A stretch of 64,000 nucleotides of DNA from Haloprofundus marisrubri (GCF_001469955.1 NZ_LOPU01000016.1:1-64000); one strand, 5' to 3'. Counted from the stretch's first letter, positions 1-7,871 are shown. Notes: generated by a model from the letters alone, not told the origin. Numbers and translations are program-made.

Positions 1-1
1 C

Positions 2-97
2 GAGTTCGAAGCCGAGGACGGCAAGAACGTCGAACACCGCCACGGACGCTGGCAGGAAGCGGTCAAGCGTTCGCGCGACTGGGCGCGGGAGGCCTAA
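2..97 (+). CDS. glpK: Glycerol kinase, C-terminal end (partial)
   Basis: The last 31 codons of a gene that begins before the window. The tail contains RWQEAVKRSRDWAREA, which matches the conserved C-terminus of glycerol kinases (E. coli GlpK ends with a similar GWKKAVKRAMAW segment). GlpK phosphorylates glycerol to glycerol 3-phosphate in the cytoplasm, the first step of glycerol use in haloarchaea. Only three bases separate its stop from the next start, so the two genes are probably cotranscribed. The call rests on the short tail and on the neighbouring GlpX-like protein; the catalytic part is not visible. Confidence 0.7.
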   Translation, partial: EFEAEDGKNVEHRHGRWQEAVKRSRDWAREA

Positions 98-100
98 GCG

Positions 101-1168
101 ATGGAGTCGGTGTTCCTGCAGCTTCCGATTATCGACGTCTCCGTCGGGGAGTTCCTCGTGCTCGCTATCGCGGCGCTCGCCGGCGGCGCGTTCGGCGCGG
201 CGCTCGGTGCGCTCCCAGCGTTCATCTTCACTGGTTTCGCCGTGTTTCTCGGTGAAGGCCTCAACGTCCTACAGTCGGAACTCGTCTCGCGCGGCGTCAT
301 CGATTCGGCGTTTCTCGACATAACGGGTGCTATCGGGTTCGGCATGGTGTTCGGCCCACACATCGCTTTCGCTGGCGGTGTCGCCGCATCCGCGTACGTC
401 GGCAAGCGATACCCGGAGATGGAACCGGCCGGATGGGACTACCACCCCGGAAAAGTCATCACCGCGGCGTACGGGACGAAACCCGACATCCTCGCGGTCG
501 GTGCGGTCTTCGGCGTTATCGGGATGGTTCTCAACCAACTCATCGCCGGTCTCGGTGTCCCGACCGACAGCATCGCGCTGACGGTGTTTCTGTCCGCGTT
601 GCTCGCCCGCCTCGTCTTCAGCTACCCGCTGATTGGCTCTCCCGGTGGCAGCTCGCTGTTCGACATGGGGCCGTTCGAGCGGGGCGAAACTCGTCCGCTC
701 CCTGACGGCGGGGCCGAACAGTCGCAGATGGCGACCGAACCGTGGCTCCCCCACCAGTACAAATGGAGCGGTGTCACCGTCATCGGCGTCGTCGGCGGAG
801 TACTCGGAGGCTTCATCTGGCTCCAAACGGGGAGCATATTCTTGGGCTACGCGTTCTCCGCGATGAGTCTGCTCTTTCTCAATCTCGGCGTCGAGAAGAT
901 TCCCGTCACTCACCACATCACGTTGCTGGGAGCGGTCGGTGCCGTCATCGCAACCGAGATGGTCGGTGGACCGGTCGCCGCTCTCGTCGTGGCCGGCGTC
1001 TTCGGTGCGGTGTGCGGTCTCTTCGGTGAGGCCACCCAGCGGGTGTTCTACTCGCACTCCGGAACACACGTCGACCCACCGGCGATGGCGATTGCGCTGT
1101 TCATGTTCATCATCGGCGTGCTCTACCTCGTCGGCCTCATCCCCACCTCGGGGTATCTGGGCCTCTGA
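101..1168 (+). CDS. GlpX-like polytopic membrane protein of the glycerol operon
   Basis: A 355-residue protein made almost entirely of Gly/Ala/Val-rich hydrophobic segments (roughly eight to ten membrane spans) with a hydrophilic loop near residues 185-220. It starts three bases after the glycerol kinase stop. In Haloferax volcanii a membrane protein called GlpX (unrelated to bacterial fructose bisphosphatase GlpX) follows glpK in the glycerol operon, and this protein fits that place and size. A role in glycerol uptake or in anchoring the pathway is inference. The ptsH2 gene that I recall following glpX in Haloferax is absent here; an Orc1/Cdc6-like gene follows. Confidence 0.65.
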   Translation: MESVFLQLPIIDVSVGEFLVLAIAALAGGAFGAALGALPAFIFTGFAVFLGEGLNVLQSELVSRGVIDSAFLDITGAIGFGMVFGPHIAFAGGVAASAYVGKRYPEMEPAGWDYHPGKVITAAYGTKPDILAVGAVFGVIGMVLNQLIAGLGVPTDSIALTVFLSALLARLVFSYPLIGSPGGSSLFDMGPFERGETRPLPDGGAEQSQMATEPWLPHQYKWSGVTVIGVVGGVLGGFIWLQTGSIFLGYAFSAMSLLFLNLGVEKIPVTHHITLLGAVGAVIATEMVGGPVAALVVAGVFGAVCGLFGEATQRVFYSHSGTHVDPPAMAIALFMFIIGVLYLVGLIPTSGYLGL

Positions 1169-1191
1169 ACCGCATATCCGTAGAGCCGACT

Positions 1192-1214
1192 CGACACGAC
1201 GTTTCGTCGGGTCG
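1192..1214 (+). terminator. Inverted repeat after the glycerol operon, possible terminator
   Basis: CGACACGACG and CGTCGGGTCG form a 10-bp stem with one mismatch around a TTT loop, 24 bases after the stop of the GlpX-like gene and before the Orc1/Cdc6 promoter. Archaeal termination relies mainly on T-rich tracts, so the hairpin may instead act in RNA processing or stability. Confidence 0.35.
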
Positions 1215-1345
1215 GTTTCGACGGCACTGACACCGAACGCACTCCCGTTCTCCCGGACGAGACCCTGAATCGGTTCGGTTTAGTAACGTTGACCCGCAGA
1301 CGAAACACCACGACAGCCCTCGATTACGAACGCGACCGACGACAG

Positions 1346-2524
1346 ATGGATATCAAGGAACGAATCGACCGACGCCGACGCTCCGAACCGGAGCGTGGAC
1401 TCGTCTCGGACTACGAACCGCTCAGTCCGGTGTTTCACGTAGCCGAGCCGACCGACCGAGGGCAGATACTCGAACAGCTACTGGACGTTCTCGACCCCGT
1501 GTTCGAGGGAGACCTCCCTCCGACAACACACATCCACGGACCGAAGGGTTCCGGCAAGTCGGCCGTTCTGACGGCGCTGTTTGCACAACTCTCCGAACTC
1601 ACCCGGCACTCGCGCTCTGCGATTCTCACGACGACGCGTGCGGAACCCGTCCGACTTCCGGCGTTCGTCTACATCGACGCCCGCGAGGCACCGACCGATT
1701 TCGCACTCTACCGGAGCGTCGTCGACGAACTCGTCGAGGAGTCGGTCCCGAAGCAGGGAATCAGCACCGACGCGCTCTGTGACCGTCTCTCGGAACTTCT
1801 CGACGACGGCGTCGTCGTCGCCGTCGACCACGTCGACGAACCGGGGACCCTCAGCGTTGCCGCGGTCCAACAGTTGTTCGAACCGTTCGGTGACGCTGTC
1901 TCGCTGCTCACGGCCAGCCAATCCGAACCGACAGGAGAGACAGCTTCGCCCGACCGGTTGGTCGCCTTTCCCCAGTACGAGCGACATCAACTGGTCGACC
2001 TGTTGGCCCGCCGTACGTCTCTGGGCCTCGCCAACGACACGATGACGCACGAGCAGTTGCGGCGTGTGGCCGAGTGGGCCGACGGCGACGCTCACGACGC
2101 ACTCGCGGCGGTGTTCGGTGCGGTCGACACCGCTCGCGAGAACGGCCGCGAACGCGTCGCCGACGAGGACGTCGAAGCCTCGATGGACGAAGTACCGTGG
2201 CAGTGTGTCTCGCTCGGCCGCGTGCTCGCGCTTCCGCGTAACCGTCAGCAGGTTCTCGTCGCGCTTCTCACGCTCGACGACGACCAGCGGCGGTCGGTGA
2301 CGGCGGCGGCGACGGCGATTGCGGCGTCGTCGACGGTCGACCTCTCGGAGGCGACAATCAAACGGTTTCTCTACGAACTCGCGGAGGTCGGCATCGTTCA
2401 ACGGGTGAGAAACGAGGACGACGACGGCATCGGCCGACCGTCGAGTCGTGTCGAACCTCGGTTTCCGACCCGCGTATTCGACCGACTGCACGAGATTCGA
2501 GCGAGAAACGACCCGGAGCGGTGA
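1346..2524 (+). CDS. Divergent Orc1/Cdc6-family AAA+ ATPase
   Basis: A 392-residue AAA+ protein. Walker A GPKGSGKS lies at residues 65-72 and a Walker B-like VVVAVDHVDE at 156-165. GDAHDAL near 248-254 occupies the sensor-2 position (usually GDAR in Cdc6), and a winged-helix-like C-terminus follows from about 295. Orc1/Cdc6 proteins bind origins and load the helicase. This copy is divergent: the sensor-2 Arg appears to be His. ATG 1346 is preferred because the only upstream in-frame start is TTG 1289, immediately after a TATA-like TTTAGTAAC, too close to be translated from that promoter. I saw no obvious origin recognition boxes nearby. It could be a plasmid-type or orphan initiator paralogue. 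Confidence 0.75.
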   Translation: MDIKERIDRRRRSEPERGLVSDYEPLSPVFHVAEPTDRGQILEQLLDVLDPVFEGDLPPTTHIHGPKGSGKSAVLTALFAQLSELTRHSRSAILTTTRAEPVRLPAFVYIDAREAPTDFALYRSVVDELVEESVPKQGISTDALCDRLSELLDDGVVVAVDHVDEPGTLSVAAVQQLFEPFGDAVSLLTASQSEPTGETASPDRLVAFPQYERHQLVDLLARRTSLGLANDTMTHEQLRRVAEWADGDAHDALAAVFGAVDTARENGRERVADEDVEASMDEVPWQCVSLGRVLALPRNRQQVLVALLTLDDDQRRSVTAAATAIAASSTVDLSEATIKRFLYELAEVGIVQRVRNEDDDGIGRPSSRVEPRFPTRVFDRLHEIRARNDPER

Positions 2525-2640
2525 GTGTCCCGTCGGGCACGGTGAAACGACTGTCCGAGTACACGCTCTCCGGGAAACACGCTGAGGACGGTGGGTACGA
2601 CTTCTCCTCGCTCAGTTTTCGCTCGCGGTGCTCGTTGACG

Positions 2641-3000
2641 CGAGCACACGCTCACGATGAAGCGCTCGGAAGAACGTCCGGGTGCGAGAATCGAACTACG
2701 GTCGTTTCGCTCACTCCGTTCGCTTCACTCTCTGATTCGATTCTCTTCGACGTGACCTCTTCTCGCTTAGTGTTCGTTCGCGATGCTCGCTGGCGCGAGC
2801 ACACGCTCACGATGAAGTGCTCGGAAGAACGTCCGGGTGCGAGAATCGAACCACGGTCGTTTCGCTCACTCCGTTCGCTTCACTCTCTGATTCGATTCTC
2901 TTCGACGTGACCTCTTCTCGCTTAGTGTTCGTTCGCGATGCTCGCTGGCGCGAGCACACGCTCACGGTGAAACGCTCGGAAGAAGGTCCAGGTGCGAGAA
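2641..3000. repeat. 155-bp-period tandem repeat carrying tRNA-His 3' ends
   Basis: Two full units (from 2641 and 2796) and a partial third (from 2951) recur at exactly 155 bp. Units one and two differ at only a few positions. Each contains a 21-bp segment (2676-2696, 2831-2851, 2986-3006) equal or nearly equal to the T-arm/acceptor 3' end of tRNA-His; the third is the real tRNA. A weaker copy is visible upstream at about 2605-2640. The repeat also holds a GCTCG/CGAGC hairpin just outside the tRNA end. The 2525-2985 stretch holds no convincing gene; its open frames follow the repeat. Confidence 0.9.
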
Positions 3001-3059
3001 TCGAACCCGCGTCTCAGCCTCCACAAGGCTGAAGGATGGTCCACTACCCCAACCCGGAC
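2986..3059 (-). tRNA. tRNA-His (GTG anticodon)
   Basis: Read on the minus strand, the anticodon arm is CAGCC-TTGTGGA-GGCTG with anticodon GTG. The T arm is GCGGG-TTCGATT-CTCGC. The acceptor pairs TCCGGGT with ACCTGGA and has an encoded G-1 opposite C73, the histidine identity pair. CCA is not encoded. The fourth acceptor pair is G-U; the two upstream repeat copies carry ACCCGGA, which would pair perfectly. Confidence 0.95.
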
Positions 3060-3195
3060 ACACCCAATCGTACTCCGCTGTGATTCAAATACGTTACGAC
3101 TTGCCTGAGAGTGGCATCCGGCGACAGGGCGCACGGTTTCCTCGCCCAGAGAGGCGAGACGCTTTTGGGGCCGACCCGTCTATCGTCGCCCAACA

Positions 3196-3651
3196 GTGGC
3201 CATCACGGACAAAATCTACCTGAAGAACCACCGCCAAATCGCCTCCCAACTGGAGACGAGCATCCCGAAAGGCGCGTTCAAGGGCGCGACGCTCGACGTG
3301 TTGTACACCGGCGACGGCCTCGAAAAACTCGACGAGGCGACCCGCGAGCGCGTGCTGGATTTCGCCCAAGACTTTCTGGACTGCGACTGCGACACCAACC
3401 CCTACTGCGGCCATCCCGAACGCAAGTTCGTCAGCTATCTGCTCGACCTCCGCGCGCAAGGGCTGGGTCCCGACGCCATCGTCGACGTGATGACCGACGA
3501 CTACATGCTGTACGCGTACCCCGGCGACGTGCTCTCGTTTCTCGACCAGTCGGTGCGGACGCTCGAAGCCGTCGAGTCGCTCGCCGCTGTCGACGGCAAC
3601 CAAGAGATGCAGCAGAAATCCGCCGAGGCGAAGCGGTCGCTGACGCGGTAA
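3196..3651 (+). CDS. Conserved haloarchaeal protein, DUF5814-like
   Basis: A 151-residue soluble protein beginning at GTG. It has a Cys/His cluster CDCDTNPYCGH (C63, C65, C71, H73) that could bind a metal, followed by an alpha-helical C-terminal half. The N-terminal text (ITDKIYLKNHRQI) resembles the haloarchaeal family I remember as DUF5814, a domain I recall also being linked to helicases; this is from memory, not a search. No catalytic motif is recognised. It follows the divergent tRNA-His gene and stands alone, with an oppositely oriented gene downstream. Confidence 0.7.
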   Translation: MAITDKIYLKNHRQIASQLETSIPKGAFKGATLDVLYTGDGLEKLDEATRERVLDFAQDFLDCDCDTNPYCGHPERKFVSYLLDLRAQGLGPDAIVDVMTDDYMLYAYPGDVLSFLDQSVRTLEAVESLAAVDGNQEMQQKSAEAKRSLTR

Positions 3652-3684
3652 CGAGAGACGAGAAGAGAGAAAACTCCGGAGTAC

Positions 3685-4101
3685 TCAGCCGAGACGGAAC
3701 GGTTGGTCGTCGCGGTCGCCGTCGAGTTCCTCCAGTTGGATGACGTCGTCGTCGTTGCCGTCGAGTTCTTCGAGTTGCTCGCGGAGGTAGTTGACGTAGC
3801 GCTTGTGTTCTTCGAGTTGCTCGCGAAGGTGTTCGGCCTCCAGTTCGAGACGCTCGTGCTCGCGGATGAAGCTCTTCGGTACCTCGACTGTCGGTGGGAA
3901 CCCCGTCGTCGCGTCGTCGTGACTCCGTTCTAACTCGTCTTCGGGGACGACGCGTACTTGGCCGTCGTGGGCAACGAGCGTGTCTACGTAGTCACGGAAC
4001 ACCGCCGACAGCGAGATGTCCCGCTCCTCGGCGATTTCGCGGAGGGTCTCGAATGCGTCCTCGTTGACGCGAAACGAGATCGTCTTGTTCTTGTTGCCCA
4101 T
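3685..4101 (-). CDS. Ribbon-helix-helix protein with C-terminal coiled coil
   Basis: A 138-residue acidic protein. Residues 5-45 (TISFRVNEDAFETLREIAEE and the helix after it) match the CopG/Arc ribbon-helix-helix pattern, which forms DNA-binding dimers. Residues 80-125 are a heptad-rich coiled coil (ERLELEAEHLREQLEEHKR) and the end is very acidic. This suggests a transcription regulator or a partition-like DNA-binding protein that oligomerises through the coiled coil. A TATA-like ATTAAGTA on the minus strand lies about 25 nt before the ATG, so the transcript is probably leaderless. The target is unknown. Confidence 0.75.
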   Translation of the reverse strand: MGNKNKTISFRVNEDAFETLREIAEERDISLSAVFRDYVDTLVAHDGQVRVVPEDELERSHDDATTGFPPTVEVPKSFIREHERLELEAEHLREQLEEHKRYVNYLREQLEELDGNDDDVIQLEELDGDRDDQPFRLG

Positions 4102-4122
4102 GGCAGGGGTTCGGGCTTCGTG

Positions 4123-4131
4123 CTACTTAAT
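4123..4131 (-). promoter_or_regulatory. TATA-like box of the RHH gene
   Basis: Minus-strand GATTAAGTA, 22-30 nt upstream of ATG 4101, the usual haloarchaeal leaderless spacing. Confidence 0.5.
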
Positions 4132-4190
4132 CGTTCGTCAGACGAGCAACCAGTCCGTTCGGCTGTACGTCACGTCTTCGAACCAGCATC

Positions 4191-5537
4191 TCACTGACCG
4201 CCGCTGACGGCCGACTGGACGAACGTCTCGGCGCTTCGGTCGTCGACGTCGAACTGCGCGCCCGTCACGTCGACGGTCGAGTCGACGACGCTGACACGGT
4301 CGGCGGCGACGACGCGCACCCCGTCGCGTTCGCGACCTGACTGTCGAATCTCGCAGTTTCGAACTGTCGAGTCGTGCCGGCGGTTCCGGATATCGACGGC
4401 CATGCGTCCGAACTTCCCAACGCCCGCGGCGTCGCCGCGAATCGTCACATCCACCAGTTCGAGTCGCCGGTCCAGCGTCGCCGCATCGACCGTCTCGCCG
4501 CGTTCGACCATCGACGGCGCGTAAAACTGGCCGTCTTTCGCCGCGAGCGACCGGACCGCGTTGACGCCGTCGGCGTCGACGCTGATATCCGTCGCCTCGA
4601 CGCACAGTCGACCCGCTTTCGCACCGTGGACAACGCCGCCCGAGATGCCCGGCATCGCCTCTGAATCGCTGTTTTCGTCGCCGAACGCGTCGCCGACGAC
4701 CACGTCGCAGTCGGCGATACGAGTGTACTCACCCTCACGCGCCCAGATGCCACGCGTCGTCGACTCGTTCGGCAGCGTCTCGGGGTTGTCGAGCATCACC
4801 TCCACCCCGTCGACCAGCGCGTTCGGCCCGCCGGTTCGGACCTGCGCGACGTTGCTGTTCGCGTACCGTCCGCCGCGGACGACGAGCGGGCCGGCGTGTG
4901 CGCTGGCGTACAGTCCTTCGGTCCAGCCCTCCATCCGGCAGTCGACGAACGCGACGCACCCACCCGAGCGGAAGTCGTCGCTCGCTTCGAGGGTCGGGTC
5001 GACGAAGACGGCCGACGCCATTCCGCCGTCGGAGAGGTCGACGCGTTCGACGAGCAACTCGGTCGACTCGCCGGCGCATTCGAGAAGGAGCGCCTGATTG
5101 CGGGTGTGGTCGCCCGACTCGTCGTTCGGGTCGTACGCGCCGACGACGCGGTAGTCGCGGAGGCTGTTCGTCCCGCCGTCGACGACGAGTTTCGTCCGCG
5201 CGGGGGCTTCGGGGGACTGTTCGAGGTCGAATCCCTCGACGTGGACGTCGCTCGCGTCGCGGAGATGAAGCACGTCGTGCAGTCCCGACCCGTTCGAGAC
5301 CAGCGTCGCACCGTCGGGCGCGTACAACGCCACGTTCGAGAGGCTGTCTTTCCGAACTGGTTCGAGCAGATATCTGCCGGGCGAGAACCGAACGAGCGTG
5401 TCGTCGTCGAGAAACCGGGCGACGTCGAACGGTCGTTCGCCTGTCGTGTCGGCTCCGACGTCCGCGGCGTCGACGACGGTCGTGTAGTCAGCGGGGACGG
5501 GTGAGTCGACGACCGGAGTCTCTGGAGGTGTTCGCAT
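4191..5537 (-). CDS. Right-handed beta-helix repeat protein
   Basis: A 448-residue protein with many short beta repeats of the NosD/pectate-lyase-like parallel beta-helix type (for example VHVEGFDLEQ, VAFVDCRMEG, LVVRGGRYAN, TRIADCDVVV, VSVVDSTVDV at roughly 20-30 residue spacing). The N-terminus (about 15-75) resembles the start domain of such proteins. There is no signal peptide or membrane anchor, so it appears cytoplasmic unless exported by an unrecognised route. Many family members bind or cut polysaccharides, but no catalytic residues can be assigned. It lies beside the RHH gene, in the same direction. Confidence 0.7.
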   Translation of the reverse strand: MRTPPETPVVDSPVPADYTTVVDAADVGADTTGERPFDVARFLDDDTLVRFSPGRYLLEPVRKDSLSNVALYAPDGATLVSNGSGLHDVLHLRDASDVHVEGFDLEQSPEAPARTKLVVDGGTNSLRDYRVVGAYDPNDESGDHTRNQALLLECAGESTELLVERVDLSDGGMASAVFVDPTLEASDDFRSGGCVAFVDCRMEGWTEGLYASAHAGPLVVRGGRYANSNVAQVRTGGPNALVDGVEVMLDNPETLPNESTTRGIWAREGEYTRIADCDVVVGDAFGDENSDSEAMPGISGGVVHGAKAGRLCVEATDISVDADGVNAVRSLAAKDGQFYAPSMVERGETVDAATLDRRLELVDVTIRGDAAGVGKFGRMAVDIRNRRHDSTVRNCEIRQSGRERDGVRVVAADRVSVVDSTVDVTGAQFDVDDRSAETFVQSAVSGGQ

Positions 5538-5621
5538 TCGAGGTGGAGGTACGCTCGGAGGGCGTATCAGTCGCGTGGCCGTCGTCAGCGGGGAGTGAGA
5601 TTCGACGCCGAGACGCTCGAC

Positions 5622-5831
5622 TCAGGCGTGACCCTCTCGGCGGGTCGGGCCGCGCTCTGACTCCGGTCGATTGGCTTCGTCGCTCTCGTCTTTGGCGTCG
5701 GCCTCGTCGGCGTAGGCGTCGATTCGCTCGTCGTCGAGGTGGTGTTCTCCGTCGTCTTCAGCGGTTTCGACGCCCATTGCCTCGTAGACGCGCCGCCAGT
5801 CGGCGCTCGGCGAGTCGCGGTCAGTCGGCAT
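5622..5831 (-). CDS. Small acidic haloarchaeal protein
   Basis: A 69-residue hydrophilic protein starting MPTDRDSPSADWRRVYEAMG, followed by an Asp/Glu-rich, probably disordered tail. Its ATG lies inside the end of the upstream zinc-finger gene (11-bp overlap), so the two are probably translationally coupled. No function is recognised. The short YEAMG motif followed by an acidic tail is reminiscent of small haloarchaeal proteins of unknown role. Confidence 0.55.
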   Translation of the reverse strand: MPTDRDSPSADWRRVYEAMGVETAEDDGEHHLDDERIDAYADEADAKDESDEANRPESERGPTRREGHA

Positions 5832-6051
5832 CGCGCTTCTCCTCCCCGTCTTCCCGGCCGTTCTCGGCGTCGCACCGGAAACAACCATCCCGAAGGCGTG
5901 GGTCGACGCTCTCGAATCCGCAGCGCTCGCAGCGCCAGTAGCGGTAATCGAGGCGACCGCGTTCGTCGTAGGCGGCGTGCGGTCCGGTGACGCCGCTCGT
6001 TCGCTGCTCGGTTCCCGTAGCTTCTTGTGAGAGTGGGCTATCAGTGCTCAC
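5821..6051 (-). CDS. Small zinc-ribbon protein
   Basis: A 76-residue protein with two CxxC/CxxC knuckles: C41-x2-C44 (CERC) and C57-x2-C60 (CFRC), a typical zinc-binding mini-protein of haloarchaea. The N-terminal 35 residues are polar and the end is charged. Such proteins can bind nucleic acid or partners, but the role here is unknown. It overlaps the next small gene by 11 bp and lies downstream of rpa3-rpap3 in the same direction, separated by about 230 bp. Confidence 0.65.
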   Translation of the reverse strand: MSTDSPLSQEATGTEQRTSGVTGPHAAYDERGRLDYRYWRCERCGFESVDPRLRDGCFRCDAENGREDGEEKRDAD

Positions 6052-6226
6052 TGGGCTTTCAGTGGATTGGATGCCCGGCGTTCGGGTGCTGCAACACCCG
6101 ACGCGTTTCCGCTCGCGTCGTACCGGGCGGCGTTCGTCTGTCTGTTCTGTGCTTCTACAGCCGCGGCTCTCGGTGCGACTTCGTCGTCAGTTCTCGCAAC
6201 TTGAAACCGACGCGTTGGGGGATGGT

Positions 6227-6245
6227 GGCGCGCGTGAGGCGCGCC
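6227..6245 (-). terminator. GC hairpin downstream of rpap3
   Basis: GGCGCGC-GTGAG-GCGCGCC forms a perfect 7-bp stem with a 5-nt loop, 36 bases past the rpap3 stop. No T-run follows on the minus strand, so it could be a processing or stability element rather than a true terminator. Confidence 0.3.
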
Positions 6246-6280
6246 GGTGGTGTGTCGCGTGTGGCGTCGGCCGAAAGCGA

Positions 6281-6874
6281 CTACGCTTCGACTTCGAGTT
6301 CGTCGGTGGTTTCGAGGCTCTGGAGCGCGGCGATGGCGGCCTGTCGGTAGCTGTCGACCGGCAGGTCGTACTGCTCGCGGGCCATCCGGCCGTACTCGTT
6401 GCCTTCCTCTTCGAATCTGTCGACGCGTTCGAGCGTGCGCTCGGCCGTCTCGACGACCCAGCGGTCACGCGTCGCGGCGTCGACTTTGCTGATGGATTCG
6501 GGGCGGACCGAGACGTTCACCGTGCCGTCGTCGGTTTCGTACGTTCGCGGCTTGCCGACGATGGAGACGTACGAAGGTGCGTCGAGTTCGCGCAGGGCGC
6601 TCGCCGCCTCGGGCTGATACTGCCCGGCGTAGACGAAGAACGTCCCCGTTGGGTCGACGATGCGGCCCCGCCAGTACTCGTTGTCCTCGCCGACGTCCTC
6701 TTTCTCGGTCAGCGTACCGACGAGGAACACGCGGTTGGCCTGCGCGCCGGAGGGCAGAAGCAGGTAGACGGGCGCTCGCTCGTCGTCGGACTCTTTGAAC
6801 GTGTATGCAGCGTCGTTGAACTCTTGAGCGAAGACGCGGCGGGCGACTTCGCGGGTGGGTGCGGATTGACTCAT
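6281..6874 (-). CDS. rpap3: Rpa3-associated protein (RPA operon partner)
   Basis: A 197-residue protein encoded directly after rpa3 (its start abuts the rpa3 stop). It contains an OB-fold-like segment (about 40-125: VFLVGTLTEKEDVG, WRGRIVDPTGTFFVYAGQY, SYVSIVGKPRTYETDDG) and a helical C-terminus. Haloarchaeal RPA operons encode such COG3390-type associated proteins, which work with the single-stranded DNA-binding protein in replication and repair. The length and gene order match the rpa3-rpap3 arrangement described in Haloferax volcanii. Confidence 0.88.
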   Translation of the reverse strand: MSQSAPTREVARRVFAQEFNDAAYTFKESDDERAPVYLLLPSGAQANRVFLVGTLTEKEDVGEDNEYWRGRIVDPTGTFFVYAGQYQPEAASALRELDAPSYVSIVGKPRTYETDDGTVNVSVRPESISKVDAATRDRWVVETAERTLERVDRFEEEGNEYGRMAREQYDLPVDSYRQAAIAALQSLETTDELEVEA

Positions 6875-7810
6875 TTACATCGACCTCGCTTTGATGAGCA
6901 CGGCCTCGGCGTCGACCGGACCGGTGAGCTGTTCGAACTCGTTGACGAGCACGTAGCGGCCGAGCGTCGGCCCGGAGACGCGGTAGTAGCGTCCGAGCAC
7001 GTCCTCGGCCATCTCGTCGGCGACGATGGTCGTGTCGAGTGCGTCCATCGCCATCTGTTTGGCTTCCTCCAGCGTGATGCCGGTGAGTTCCTCGGTCATC
7101 TCCTTGTTGAAGATGATCTCCTGCACTTCGTTACCGTTGTCGAGGACGCCTTTGATGCGCAGGTCGAACTCGCCTTCGACGTTGCCGTGTTCCGAGCAGC
7201 GGCCGTTCTGGAGCACGCGCGTGCAGCCTTCCTCGGGGCAGCGCTTGATCAGCCCCGACCCGCTCTGGATGTCGACGAACGCGCCCTCGACGCTCACCGA
7301 GTCGTCGCCGACTTCGATGTCTTCGTCGAGTTCGGTGATGGTCGTCGTCCGGTTGAGTTTTACCGAGTACCGACCTTGGTACTCGTCGGTGACGACGTTC
7401 TGCAGCGAGTACACCGAGCCTTCTTTCAGTTCCGGAAGTTCGGACGTGGTGAAGGAGACGAACTTGATGGTGCCGGACTCGTCGCCGAGCAGGCCGACCT
7501 GCGAGATGGAGTCGCTACGCGGCTCCCACAGTTCGACGAGTTTGACCGTGATGTCGACCCACTGCTCGTCCTCGTCGATGTCCGAGACTTCGACGGCCTG
7601 ACTCCCGCCGCCGCCGGCACGAATCGCGTCGCGTTCGAGGCCCGCCTCGTCGAGGTAGTGGTTGACGACGCTTCGGCGCGCTTCGTCCACGGGCACCTTG
7701 TACTCGTTGACGAGGTTGTCCAGTCGCTCTTCGATGTCGTCTTCGTCCACGTCGAGGTGGTCCGAGAACTGTTCCGCAATCTCCGCTGCGTGTGTACGCA
7801 AATCTGTCAT
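6875..7810 (-). CDS. rpa3: Replication protein A, Rpa3 type
   Basis: A 311-residue single-stranded DNA-binding protein. Residues 1-60 are a helical N-domain. An OB fold lies at about 72-165 (WVDITVKLVELWEPRSDSIS, TIKFVSFTTSELPELKEGS), followed by a second OB-like part with a zinc finger C191-x4-C196-x8-C205-x2-H208. The family protects single-stranded DNA in replication, recombination and repair. The length fits Rpa3 rather than the longer Rpa1. The promoter TATA box lies about 65 nt upstream, so unlike many neighbours it has a leader of about 35-40 nt. Confidence 0.92.
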   Translation of the reverse strand: MTDLRTHAAEIAEQFSDHLDVDEDDIEERLDNLVNEYKVPVDEARRSVVNHYLDEAGLERDAIRAGGGGSQAVEVSDIDEDEQWVDITVKLVELWEPRSDSISQVGLLGDESGTIKFVSFTTSELPELKEGSVYSLQNVVTDEYQGRYSVKLNRTTTITELDEDIEVGDDSVSVEGAFVDIQSGSGLIKRCPEEGCTRVLQNGRCSEHGNVEGEFDLRIKGVLDNGNEVQEIIFNKEMTEELTGITLEEAKQMAMDALDTTIVADEMAEDVLGRYYRVSGPTLGRYVLVNEFEQLTGPVDAEAVLIKARSM

Positions 7811-7871
7811 GTGGTCTCACTGCCTCTTCTTTGGTTTCCTACGAGAGGCATACGTCCGTTGGCTCCTACCC

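Noticed and set aside
1289-1345. TTG start giving 19 extra residues to the Orc1/Cdc6 protein
   Set aside because: It lies immediately downstream of a TATA-like sequence, too close for transcription to begin before it; ATG 1346 is a better start.
2641-3000. 155-bp repeats as a CRISPR array
   Set aside because: Repeats are 155 bp with no distinct spacers, and the unit carries a tRNA end; not CRISPR-like, and there are no cas genes.
2521-3032. Plus-strand frames across the tRNA-His repeats
   Set aside because: They contain the translated repeat unit twice and follow the tRNA 3' end; no independent protein features.
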